Shown piece by piece: positions 1-7,770 of a DNA stretch of 39,198 nucleotides. The stretch comes from Terriglobia bacterium (GTDB lineage: Bacteria; Acidobacteriota; Terriglobia; UBA7540). Position 1 is the first letter of the stretch. Each line of letters starts with the position of its first letter. The notes below the pieces were generated by a model. The model worked only from the letters and a program-made list of their open reading frames with translations. It did no database searches and was not told the origin of the DNA. The translations under genes were made by a program, and so were the position numbers. The DNA is taken from positions 1 to 39,198 of the forward strand of contig JAIQGH010000024.1 of NCBI GenBank assembly GCA_020072655.1. The letters are read 5' to 3'.

Positions 1-53
1 CCCCCACCGAGCTTCGCCAGGATGCGGTAGTGGGAAACGGTCTGGCCGACCAT
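1..53 (-). CDS. Ser/Thr protein kinase, N-terminal 17 codons only (runs off the left edge)
   Basis: The reverse strand from base 53 reads MVGQTVSHYRILAKLGGG and then leaves the window. This is the characteristic start of the large soluble Ser/Thr kinases of Acidobacteriota and related phyla (usual form M-[IV]-G-x-T-[IV]-S-H-Y-R-[IV]-L-x-K-L-G-G-G-G-M-G, where the Gly run begins the ATP-binding P-loop). The ATG at 51-53 is supported by GGTGAGG ten bases upstream. Only the first strand of the kinase lobe is visible, so catalytic residues and C-terminal repeats cannot be judged. The identification rests on a short but distinctive stretch. Confidence 0.75.
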   Translation of the reverse strand, partial: MVGQTVSHYRILAKLGG

Positions 54-376
54 GCGGTACTGGCCTCACCGCAGGATGTGGGCTAAGTGTGGATGGCGCC
101 AGCATACGCCGGGTGTACCGGCAAGTCAACGCATGTTGGATATGGAACCAGTCTCCCTTTGCCGAAACGGTTCCCGTGCGGCGCAGCTTGAAAGGACAGG
201 CAACAACTGCAGCCAGAGGAGCTACGCGAAGTCACCAAGTGTTACCGACGCTTCCGCAGGGCCGAACCAAGATTGTGGACGAGGGACGGCGAACTCGGAA
301 AGAACCCCGCCCTAAGTTAGCGCTTAGGGGGAACGCCCCCTCGTCGCTGAGGCTGAGGCCGACACGGAATCCATTG
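54..376. other. intergenic region, nothing recognised
   Basis: About 320 bases between the kinase start at 53 and the 3' end of the hybrid kinase at 377. Apart from the ribosome binding site for the left-edge kinase (about 64-70, minus strand) I see no gene, hairpin terminator or repeat. Open frames here have no protein-like composition. Confidence 0.5.
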
Positions 377-1719
377 TCAAGCATTTGGCTGGGGAATCGG
401 TTCCGGCCTCGCATCCAGGAGCTGTCTTACCTTCTCCACGAGCGAACCAGCAGTAAAAGGCTTTGGCAGGAAGGATGCGCCGAACTTTTCGCTTCCGACG
501 AGCGCAGCGGGATTCTCAACATATCCGGACATATAGAGAACCTTGGTATTCGGACACCAGAAGCCCAGGTATTTCGCCAGGTGGTGCCCGTGGAGGATTG
601 GCATAACCACGTCAGTCAGCAGGAGATGAATTGTCTCCGAATACTCCTTCGTGATCGTGACTGCTTGCTCGGGGTCGGCTGCGACAAGCACGGTGCACCC
701 TCGCGCCTGTAGGACCCTGGTCACAAACGATCGGACGGTCTCCTCGTCTTCCACTACGAGGACAGTTTCGGACCCGCGGTTGATCACCGGGAGATCACCG
801 CCGGCTTTCGGCAGCTCGGCAGCCGACTTTTTCGGGATCGCCGGCAAATAGATCCTGAAGGTTGTTCCTTTCCCCAGCTCGCTGGAAACCCGAACGTGGC
901 CGCCGCTTTGCTGGACGATCCCGTAGACCACGGCCAGTCCCAAGCCTGTCCCCTTGCCCTTTTCTTTCGTGGTGAAGAACGGTTCAAAGATGTGCGACTG
1001 AGTCTCAGCGTCCATGCCCCCGCCCGTGTCCCTGACCGCCAGCAGGACGTAAGGGCCCGGCGGGATGGAGAGGCGGTCGGCGGGCGGGCTTTTGTCGAAT
1101 TGGACGTTGGCTGTCTCGATCGTAATCGTGCCACCGTGCGGCATGGCGTCCCGCGCATTTACGCCCAGGTTGAGGATCACCTGCTCGATTTGCCCAGGGT
1201 CGACCTTCACGCTCTCGAGGTCGCTCCCACCGGCGTTGACAAGGAGAATGTCCTCCCCAATCAACCGCCGCAGCATGTTCTGAATGTTGGCCACGGTGGC
1301 GTTCAGATCGAGGACCTGCGGCGACAGGACTTCGCGGCGACTGAACGTCAAAAGCTGCCGAGTCAGGGAGGCGGCCCGGTCGGATGCTTTCTTGATTTCG
1401 ATGACCTGCGCATGGCAGGCATCGTTGGCATCGAACCGCTCCAACACGAGGTCGCTATGTCCCCCGATGATGGTCAGATGGTTGTTGAAGTCGTGCGCGA
1501 TTCCTCCCGCGAGTCGCCCGCCGGATTCCTCAGCCAGCGGGCGGGCAGGGTCAGAAGCAGGACAGAAGAAACAAGGAAACCGATGGCAAGCAGCCAGAGA
1601 TTTGGTGAGACCGTCGAACTGCGGAAAAACAACATCGCCGTGAGGATAAGCCAGAGAATCCCGCGCAACTCAAACAACGCTGACCGCTTGTTAGGACTTC
1701 CCCCACTTCCGCCAGGCAT
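377..1719 (-). pseudogene. hybrid sensor histidine kinase, broken between membrane region and kinase core
   Basis: A sensor kinase that would autophosphorylate on His and pass phosphate to its own receiver. The translated frame ending at 377 contains the H-box GGIAHDFNN (about 1480-1508), an ATPase domain with N-box NLGVNARDAMP, DTGGGMD and GKGTGLGLA, then a receiver with VVEDEE, phospho-acceptor LLLTDVVMP and LPKPF. The upstream part is in a different frame. It starts at ATG 1717-1719, behind a strong GGAGGAA site, and encodes KRSALFELRGILW and two hydrophobic segments ending at LPARWLRNPA (about 1520). The two frames meet near 1515-1535. Related proteins carry more membrane helices and a GAF/PAS region between these points, so the lesion looks like an internal deletion that also shifts the frame. 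A short soluble product from GTG 1447 would lack the H-box. It could instead be an assembly error. Confidence 0.65.
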
Positions 1720-2446
1720 GAAGCTTCCTCCATTCCCACGAGGCCTTGGAACGAGACGCGTGGGCCCGATGGACTCCACCTTACCCCCGCCCAGACGAGC
1801 GGGAGTCCCACACGGGAACACCTTTTGAACGCTCGTTCCCCAGCCATGGCATCGTGGCAACGCGGATGCCAGACCTCAAAATGTCCTAGCTGAGTATCTC
1901 CTGTGGTTTCTGTTGGTTACGAGATGGATTTGGTTCGCCCCGAGTGCTACGCAGGCCGCTTGATGGGCCCCGAGGGGAAACGATCTATCAAAACGAGACA
2001 GCGACCAACCAGGACGCCCGATTCCAGAGCACCGGCAAGTCGGTTAGTACTTCGCGTTGCCGTTGCCCCTTTTTGCTACAGAAAGCCGTCGTCGGGCTGG
2101 CGGCCTGGCGGCACCTGAGACGGTCGCTGCTGAAGTGGGCGCTGGCGGGCCGCTCGCAGCATGGACCCGACGCCGCGGCCCCCGCCGACAGCACTAGCCG
2201 AAGATTTTGGCGCCGCTTGGCCACCACTGTCTCCCAAGGGGAGCCCAACACTCGGGGGCGCCAAGGAGGCAAATTGGAGCTCCAATGCCTGAACGGCCGA
2301 GCGGCTATGGTGCATGACCCACTCGCGACTGCCAAACTTATTTTCAGGAGCACAAGCGCAGCTATCTGGGTTAGAATCTCCGCGCCTGAACCGCGCTCGC
2401 GGCAAAAGAAGCGTTCTCTCTTCCACACGGAGATCAACGAGGTTTC
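1720..2446. other. intergenic region between divergent genes, no gene seen
   Basis: About 730 bases between the hybrid kinase start and the thymidylate-synthase-like gene, which are transcribed away from each other. It should hold promoters for both. A TAGAAT at 2372-2377 could be a -10 box for the plus-strand operon but has no convincing -35 partner. I looked for a cobalamin riboswitch here because B12 genes follow and saw no B12-box-like sequence. The open frames across this stretch show Arg/Pro/Ser-rich composition typical of non-coding GC-rich DNA. Confidence 0.5.
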
Positions 2447-3298
2447 ATGAACGGCATCCCGGTTCTGCACGTCGAAGCGGAATCGATCGCCCGCGCGTGG
2501 GAAGCATCCCTCATCGAGCTTCATCACCACGGCGGTAGCGTCAAGACGCAGTATGACAAGCCCGAGGATCCTCCCAGCAAAGACGCCACGATGCTCATCA
2601 CCGTCACGGACCCGCTCCGCGAGCCGATGATTCACCGAGACTTCCCCGGCGGCCCCGAGGACTTGCAGGAATACGTCATGGAAGTTTGCGAGGGGATCAA
2701 GGACCATCTGGTGCGTGATCCCAACGATCCCACCGATAGCCGCTGGGAATACACGTACCATCAGCGGCTTTTCGCGTATACGGTGCCCGGCCAAGCGCCG
2801 GTCGACCAAATCGAAGCTATGTGCCAGAAACTCGCGCAGGCCCCCTTCACGCGGCGCGCCCAGGCCATCACTTGGAAAGTCTGGGAGGATAACGCGTGTT
2901 ACGACGCGGCGTGCCTGCAGAGTATCTGGTGTCGGATCACGGAGGACGATGGCCAGCCGGTCCTGAGCATGAACGTGCGTTTCCGCTCCAACGACGCGTA
3001 CAAGGCAGCCTTCATGAACATCTTCGCGCTGGTGGAACTCCAGCGCCGGATCGCCGCGCGGCTCGGCGAACTTTCCGGACGGCCGGTTCGCGTTGGACGT
3101 TACTGCCACCTCGCCGACAGTTACCATATCTATGGGTCGTACTTCCGGGAGTTCGAGGAGCGCTTCTTGCGCTCGCTCGAAAGGCGGACCTTCGAAAAGC
3201 GCACCATGCGCTATGCAGACCTGCACGAGATGATGGAAGGGGCGCGCCCGGCTATCTTGGAAAAAGCCCGGAGAATGGGTGGGGGGAAGCGCGAGTAG
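2447..3298 (+). CDS. thymidylate synthase family protein (archaeal/divergent type)
   Basis: A 283-residue member of the thymidylate synthase/dCMP hydroxymethylase fold, which moves a C1 unit from methylene-tetrahydrofolate to a pyrimidine nucleotide. Residues I can place by the family pattern are nucleophile Cys156 (AACLQ), Arg180-Ser181 and Asp183 in RFRSND, Asn191 in MNIFAL, and His227/Tyr229 in YHIYGS. The usual PPCH is replaced by AACL, so the His after the nucleophile is missing, and the N-terminal 140 residues do not resemble E. coli ThyA. The ATG follows CGAGG at short spacing. It is the first gene of a folate/cobalamin block, with 140 bases before the corrinoid gene, which fits shared use of methylene-THF. 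Whether the product is dTMP or a modified base cannot be told from sequence. Confidence 0.75.
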   Translation: MNGIPVLHVEAESIARAWEASLIELHHHGGSVKTQYDKPEDPPSKDATMLITVTDPLREPMIHRDFPGGPEDLQEYVMEVCEGIKDHLVRDPNDPTDSRWEYTYHQRLFAYTVPGQAPVDQIEAMCQKLAQAPFTRRAQAITWKVWEDNACYDAACLQSIWCRITEDDGQPVLSMNVRFRSNDAYKAAFMNIFALVELQRRIAARLGELSGRPVRVGRYCHLADSYHIYGSYFREFEERFLRSLERRTFEKRTMRYADLHEMMEGARPAILEKARRMGGGKRE

Positions 3299-3438
3299 GC
3301 GATGGGCTACGCCATTATGTCCGCCTGTTCGCTGGCTCCCTGCCCGGCCGCGCGGGATTCCTGCAACGAAAAGGACTTGGATTACTTGGGGTTTGGCAGT
3401 AAAGATGCCACCTAACATACTTTCTGGGGGAGGGTAAA

Positions 3439-4074
3439 ATGCCCGAGTTGTCAAAACTGACCGATGCCATTATTGACGGTGACTCCAAGACAGCCGTCGC
3501 CCTCACCAAGGAGGCGCTCGACGCAAAGGTCGATGCGCAGGAACTGGTCAGCAAGTACATGATCCCCGCGATGGATGAAGTCGGCCGGCGGTATGAGATC
3601 GGCGACTGCTTTGTGCCCGAGCTCCTCATTGCCGCGCGCGCCATGAAAGGCGCGCTGGAGCTTATTCGTCCGCTGCTGGCGGCGAGCGGGGCCAAGCCCG
3701 TGGGACGGGTGCTGATTGGCACGGTCAAAGGAGACCTGCACGACATCGGAAAGAACTTGGTGGCCTCGATGCTGGAGGGGGCAGGGTTCGAGGTCATTGA
3801 CCTGGGCGTCGATGTTCCGCCGGAGAAAATCCTCGGCGAACTCAAGACCCGAAAAGTCAACATGGTGGCACTCTCGGCCCTGCTGACCACCACCATGCCC
3901 GGCATGAAGACCGTGATCGAAGAGCTGAAGAAAGCGGGCGTGCGGGAACAAGTGAAGGTCATCGTGGGTGGCGCGCCGGTGACGCAGCGGTTCGCAGATG
4001 AGATCGGCGCCGACGGTTACAGTGACAACGCGAACGGCGCGGTCAGTGTGGCGCGGAAGCTGGTAAACGCATGA
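3439..4074 (+). CDS. corrinoid (cobalamin-binding) methyl-carrier protein
   Basis: A 211-residue stand-alone corrinoid protein of the MtaC/MtbC/MtmC type, which carries a methyl group on cobalt between methyltransferases in the cytosol. Residues 1-85 form the B12-binding cap helical domain (GDCFVPELLIAARAMK). The Rossmann B12 domain follows with the lower-ligand motif D99-x-H101-x-x-G104 in GDLHDIGKNLV, then SALLTTTMPGMK and the GGAPVT loop. Length matches the family. The start at 3439 has GGGGGAGGG just upstream. It precedes methylene-THF reductase, a pterin-binding methyltransferase and a homocysteine methyltransferase, so it is more likely the B12 module of a split methionine synthase than part of a methylamine or methanol system, for which no MtmB, MtbB or MttB is present. 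Confidence 0.92.
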   Translation: MPELSKLTDAIIDGDSKTAVALTKEALDAKVDAQELVSKYMIPAMDEVGRRYEIGDCFVPELLIAARAMKGALELIRPLLAASGAKPVGRVLIGTVKGDLHDIGKNLVASMLEGAGFEVIDLGVDVPPEKILGELKTRKVNMVALSALLTTTMPGMKTVIEELKKAGVREQVKVIVGGAPVTQRFADEIGADGYSDNANGAVSVARKLVNA

Positions 4075-4247
4075 ACAAACCTTGGCCGCGCCATCCAGCC
4101 GTCGAGGTGGGGCGGACGGCGCCGCTCCGTAAATTGTCTTAGCTCCCAAGTTCCGTAAGCAGCTCGTGCGCCGGTTGCCCTCCGCAGGGGTTGAGTCTGC
4201 CCCATCCAGCCTGCGACGAACCACTTCCGATTCATGGAAGGAAAGCA

Positions 4248-5846
4248 ATGAGCGGTGACGCAGGACGTGATAATGGCAACCTTTTGAAGTCGGCCTTTGA
4301 GGGCGGGCATTTCCTGACGACGGCGGAGCTGGTCCTCGGCCGGGACCACAACGTCGCGGAAGCGGAGACCTTTGCCCGGGAGGCGTCCGAGCACCCGAAC
4401 GGGATTCGCGTCGTCAGCGTCACGGACCTTCCGGGGGGGAATCCCGCGCTGCCGCCGGAAGCCTTCATCTCCACCCTCCTCGCCCACAAGCTGACGCCTA
4501 TTGCGCATCTCACAGGCAAAGATGGCAACCGGGCATTTCTGGAGGGTCGCCTCCACGCCCTGGCGCGCCTCGGCGTGGAGAACATCCTGGCCCTGACCGG
4601 GGACGCCCAGAAAGAAGGCTTCGGCGGCAGATCCAAGCCGGTGTATGACCTCGATTCGGTCCTCATCTTGTGGCTGCTTCAGGCGATGCGGAGCGGACTC
4701 GAGTACAACCTGGGCGCCCGTATGGCGCGCACCACCCCCTTTGATTTCTTTGCGGGCGCGGTCGTCAACCCTTACAAGGTCCGGGAGCCGGACCAGATGA
4801 TGCAGTTCTACAAGCTGCAGTTGAAGGTCGCCGCTGGGGCCCGTTTCATCATTACGCAATTGGGGTTCAATCTCCGCAAGCTATATGAACTCAAGCAATA
4901 CATGGAACGAGAGGGGCTGGCCCACATTCCCGTGTTGGCGAACGTCTACGTGCCGACCGCCAAAATCGCGCAGATGATGCAGTCGGGGGAGCTCGCGGGC
5001 TGTGTGGTGAGCGATGAGTTCATCCGGCAGCTGGAGAGCGAGAAAAAGCCGCAGCGCCTGGAGCGGGCCGCGCTCATGGTGGCGGCGGCGAAGGAGCTGG
5101 GATTTGCCGGCGCACACATTGGCGGGTTCGGGCTGACGCATCGGGATTTCATGAGCATCATCGAACGGGCCGCCGCGATCGGCGGCGGGTGGCGGAACCG
5201 CCTGGAGGAACTCGTCTTCGCCTATCCGAACGAGTTCTATCTCTTCCCGCGCGGCCATGACGGCCTCAGCGATGGGCGGGGCAGCTATCAGCTCACGCGT
5301 GTCCGGCCACGAGCTTCCTGGACGCAAAGCTTTTCCAGCCTGTTCCATCGTCACTTCATCTCTCGGGAATCTTTCGTGGCGCGCTTCCTCGCGGCGCGAT
5401 TGAAGCCGGGGAACCAGCCGAATGGTGGCAGTTCCTGGCGGCGCGGCTTGTGGTGCGCCCTGCTTGAACCATCTTCACTTTACCGCAAGGCGACAGTGGG
5501 GTGTGTGAGTTGCGGCGATTGTATCCAGGAACATTTGAATTATGCAGGGTGCTCCATGCGTTGGTGTTATAAAGAGCTGCGGAACGGCCCTTGTGGCGGG
5601 TCGCGCGTGGATGGCAGTTGTGAGGCGCGTCCGGAGTTGCCCTGCATCTGGAACCTCGTCTACCTGGCGACGCTGGCCGTCGGCGACGACCCGAAGAAAT
5701 TCGCGCGGACGCTGATCCCGCCGCGCAACTGGTGTCTGGACCGCACGAACGCACTGGCGAACCGCCTGGCGGGCTTGGACAACCTCTGCAAGCGGCAAGA
5801 ACTGCCGGTCGCTGCGGAGAAAACACAGGAAGGGAGCCGAACGTAA
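4248..5846 (+). CDS. metF: methylene-tetrahydrofolate reductase with fused MetV-like Cys-rich C-terminal domain
   Basis: Reduces methylene-THF to methyl-THF, supplying methyl groups to the corrinoid protein. The start at ATG 4248 (532 residues) is preferred over an upstream in-frame start because GGAAGGAAAG lies directly before it. Residues 15-330 form the FAD-dependent MTHFR barrel (TTAEL with the expected catalytic Glu, LTGD, GARFIITQ, then VLANVYVP). From about residue 417 there is a Cys-rich segment (VGCVSCGDCIQ, AGCSMRWCYK, GPCGGSRVDGSC) matching the MTHFR_C domain. In acetogens this is the separate MetV subunit linked to non-NAD(P)H electron donors. MTHFR alone is about 290 residues, so the extra length is this fusion. 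The TAA stop overlaps the next gene's ATG by one base, showing translational coupling. Confidence 0.9.
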   Translation: MSGDAGRDNGNLLKSAFEGGHFLTTAELVLGRDHNVAEAETFAREASEHPNGIRVVSVTDLPGGNPALPPEAFISTLLAHKLTPIAHLTGKDGNRAFLEGRLHALARLGVENILALTGDAQKEGFGGRSKPVYDLDSVLILWLLQAMRSGLEYNLGARMARTTPFDFFAGAVVNPYKVREPDQMMQFYKLQLKVAAGARFIITQLGFNLRKLYELKQYMEREGLAHIPVLANVYVPTAKIAQMMQSGELAGCVVSDEFIRQLESEKKPQRLERAALMVAAAKELGFAGAHIGGFGLTHRDFMSIIERAAAIGGGWRNRLEELVFAYPNEFYLFPRGHDGLSDGRGSYQLTRVRPRASWTQSFSSLFHRHFISRESFVARFLAARLKPGNQPNGGSSWRRGLWCALLEPSSLYRKATVGCVSCGDCIQEHLNYAGCSMRWCYKELRNGPCGGSRVDGSCEARPELPCIWNLVYLATLAVGDDPKKFARTLIPPRNWCLDRTNALANRLAGLDNLCKRQELPVAAEKTQEGSRT

Positions 5847-6649
5847 TGTGGCTTATCGGTGAACTGATCAATTGCACGCGCAAGAAGGTGGGCGCCGCCG
5901 CGGCAGCTCGAGACGCCGAATTCATCAAAGAAACGGCGCGCAGGCAAATCAGCGCCGGGGCGCACATGCTGGACGTGAACGGGGGCCTTCCCGGCCAGGA
6001 GGCGGAGTGTCTGACCTGGCTGGTGAACGTTGTGCAGGAAGCCGTGCCGATTCCCCTCTGCCTGGACAGCGCCGATCCGGTGGCCCTGCGCCAGGCGCTG
6101 CCGCTTTGCCGGCAGCGGGCGATGATTAATTCCATTACCGATGAACCGGCTCGCTATGAGGCCCTGTTGCCGCTGATTAAGGAATTCCATCCGAAAGTCA
6201 TCGCCCTTTGCATATCACCCGCCGGACCGCCCACCGGCGTCGAGGACCGCATTGCCACGGCGTCCCGGCTGGTGGAGCGTCTTACGGGGGAAGGCCTGGC
6301 GCTCGACGACATTTACGTGGACACCTGCGTTCTCCCCGTCAGCACCGGCCCCGAGCACGGCAAGGCGTTTATCGAGGCCGTCGGCCAGATCCGCCAGCGA
6401 TATCCTGGTGTCCACATCAGCGCCGGGGTCAGCAATGTTTCGTTCGGCCTTCCCCTGCGCAAACTCCTGAATGAGGTTTTCCTGATGCTCCTGATGGCCC
6501 ACGGCCTGGATACGGCCATCGTGGATCCTTGCGACCATCAGCTGATGATGAATCTGTGGGCAGCGGAGGCTCTCCTCGGCCGCGACGAGTATTGCCTCAA
6601 CTACCTGCGCGCCTTCCGGGAAGGGAAACTGGAGTTGCCTGCCGCCTGA
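5846..6649 (+). CDS. methyltetrahydrofolate:corrinoid methyltransferase (AcsE/MeTr-like pterin-binding protein)
   Basis: A 267-residue TIM-barrel pterin-binding protein that moves the methyl of methyl-THF onto a corrinoid protein. Pterin-site motifs visible are GELINCT near the N-terminus, MLDVNGG (Asp43, Asn45), LCLDSAD (Asp74) and MINSIT (Asn95). Length agrees with AcsE (about 260). ATG 5846 is used because it overlaps the previous stop (TAATG) and GGAAGGGAG precedes it. A longer frame starting at 5732 would lie inside the reductase gene. In acetogens the partner is the CODH/ACS-linked iron-sulfur corrinoid protein, but no CODH/ACS genes occur here. The partner is most likely the protein encoded at 3439 and the pathway methionine synthesis. 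Confidence 0.88.
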   Translation: MWLIGELINCTRKKVGAAAAARDAEFIKETARRQISAGAHMLDVNGGLPGQEAECLTWLVNVVQEAVPIPLCLDSADPVALRQALPLCRQRAMINSITDEPARYEALLPLIKEFHPKVIALCISPAGPPTGVEDRIATASRLVERLTGEGLALDDIYVDTCVLPVSTGPEHGKAFIEAVGQIRQRYPGVHISAGVSNVSFGLPLRKLLNEVFLMLLMAHGLDTAIVDPCDHQLMMNLWAAEALLGRDEYCLNYLRAFREGKLELPAA

Positions 6650-6749
6650 GATCCTGCGCGGAGGTCAGGCTCTTAACACGTCCGCTTCTAGCGACGGCTT
6701 GCCGCGGCCGGGCCCGGCGAGCGCGCTGACAGCTTTGAGGAGAAACCGC

Positions 6750-7634
6750 ATGAGTGCCGTCCTTCAAAAACTTCTCGCCCATGCTCCTGTCTTGCTGGAT
6801 GGTGCGCTCGGGACGCAGCTTCTCAAGCGCGGTCTCCGCGCCGGGGAGTGTCCGGACGCCTGGAATCTCTCGCGCCCCGCGGAAGTGGAGGCAGTCGCCC
6901 GTTCCTACGTTGAGGCGGGGAGCGAAATCATCTTGACGAACACTTTCCGCGCCAACCGGATGGCCCTCGAAGGATATGGACTCGCAGGGAAAACCGAGGA
7001 GATCAATCTGGCCGCGGTCGAGATTGCGCGTCGCGCGGCGGCGGGACACGCCGCGGTGTTTGCCTCCGTCGGGCCCTCCGGAAAGATGTTGGCGGCAGGT
7101 GAGGTGACGGAGACTGACCTCCAGCGGACTTTCGCCGAACAGGCGCAGATACTGGCCACGGCGGGCGTGGAGGGCTTTGCTATCGAGACCATGGCCGACC
7201 TCGCAGAAGCCAAGGTCGCCGTGGCCGCGCTGCGCGAGACGGGCTTGCCGGTGGTCGCCTCGCTGGTCTTTGACTCCGGCAAGGACAAGGATCGCACGAT
7301 GACCGGCGTCACGCCTGAAAAAGCCGCACAAGAATTGACCGCCGCCGGCGCCGACGCCATCGGGGCCAACTGCGGCCGTGGCATCGCCGGATACATTCCC
7401 ATCTGCCAGCGACTGCGCACTTCGACCGACCGGCCCATCTGGATCAAACCCAACGCGGGCTTGCCGCAGATGGTGGACGGACAGGTCGTCTACAAGACCA
7501 CGCCCCCGGAATTCGCGGGCTTCATCTCCGCCCTGCTGCAAGCTGGAGCGAGTTTTATCGGCGGATGCTGCGGAACCGGGCCGGACTTCATTCGGGCCGT
7601 CGAAGACACGCTGCGCCGCTGGCGGCGCCACTGA
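6750..7634 (+). CDS. homocysteine S-methyltransferase, stand-alone (MetH Hcy-module type)
   Basis: A 294-residue homocysteine methyltransferase barrel that binds homocysteine through zinc and accepts a methyl, here probably from methyl-corrinoid. The zinc ligands are visible as Cys208 in IGANCGRG and Cys273-Cys274 in GGCCGTG. The N-terminus has LLDGALGTQL and ILTNTFRANR, as in the first module of MetH. The start at ATG 6750 follows GAGGAGAAACCGC; an in-frame start at 6699 has no such site. It lies 100 bases after the pterin methyltransferase. With the separate corrinoid and pterin proteins this completes all catalytic parts of MetH except the SAM-dependent reactivation domain, whose role the next gene could fill. 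Confidence 0.88.
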   Translation: MSAVLQKLLAHAPVLLDGALGTQLLKRGLRAGECPDAWNLSRPAEVEAVARSYVEAGSEIILTNTFRANRMALEGYGLAGKTEEINLAAVEIARRAAAGHAAVFASVGPSGKMLAAGEVTETDLQRTFAEQAQILATAGVEGFAIETMADLAEAKVAVAALRETGLPVVASLVFDSGKDKDRTMTGVTPEKAAQELTAAGADAIGANCGRGIAGYIPICQRLRTSTDRPIWIKPNAGLPQMVDGQVVYKTTPPEFAGFISALLQAGASFIGGCCGTGPDFIRAVEDTLRRWRRH

Positions 7635-7770
7635 CGAGATTGGGGCGAGGTCCCAAGGGGAACGCCCAGTGAGAACGCCCGCGCGCTTTCGGAAAACGCC
7701 CAGGCGCGCCGAAGGACGGGTTGACGACCCCGGACTGATAGACTCGTAAATCCGCAGACTCTTCGACCTC

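Noticed and set aside
896-1828. 310-codon open frame on the plus strand
   Set aside because: It covers the hybrid kinase region in antisense; the minus strand shows H-box, N-box and G-box motifs, while this frame shows none.
1720-2446. Cobalamin riboswitch upstream of the C1/B12 operon
   Set aside because: I looked for the conserved B12-box and a long structured leader before 2447 and before the radical SAM operon (27616-27791) and found nothing convincing.
1988-3454. 488-codon open frame on the minus strand
   Set aside because: It lies antisense to the thymidylate-synthase-like gene, whose catalytic motifs are clear. Its translation is rich in Arg, Pro and Gly without any family motif; long antisense frames are common in GC-rich DNA.
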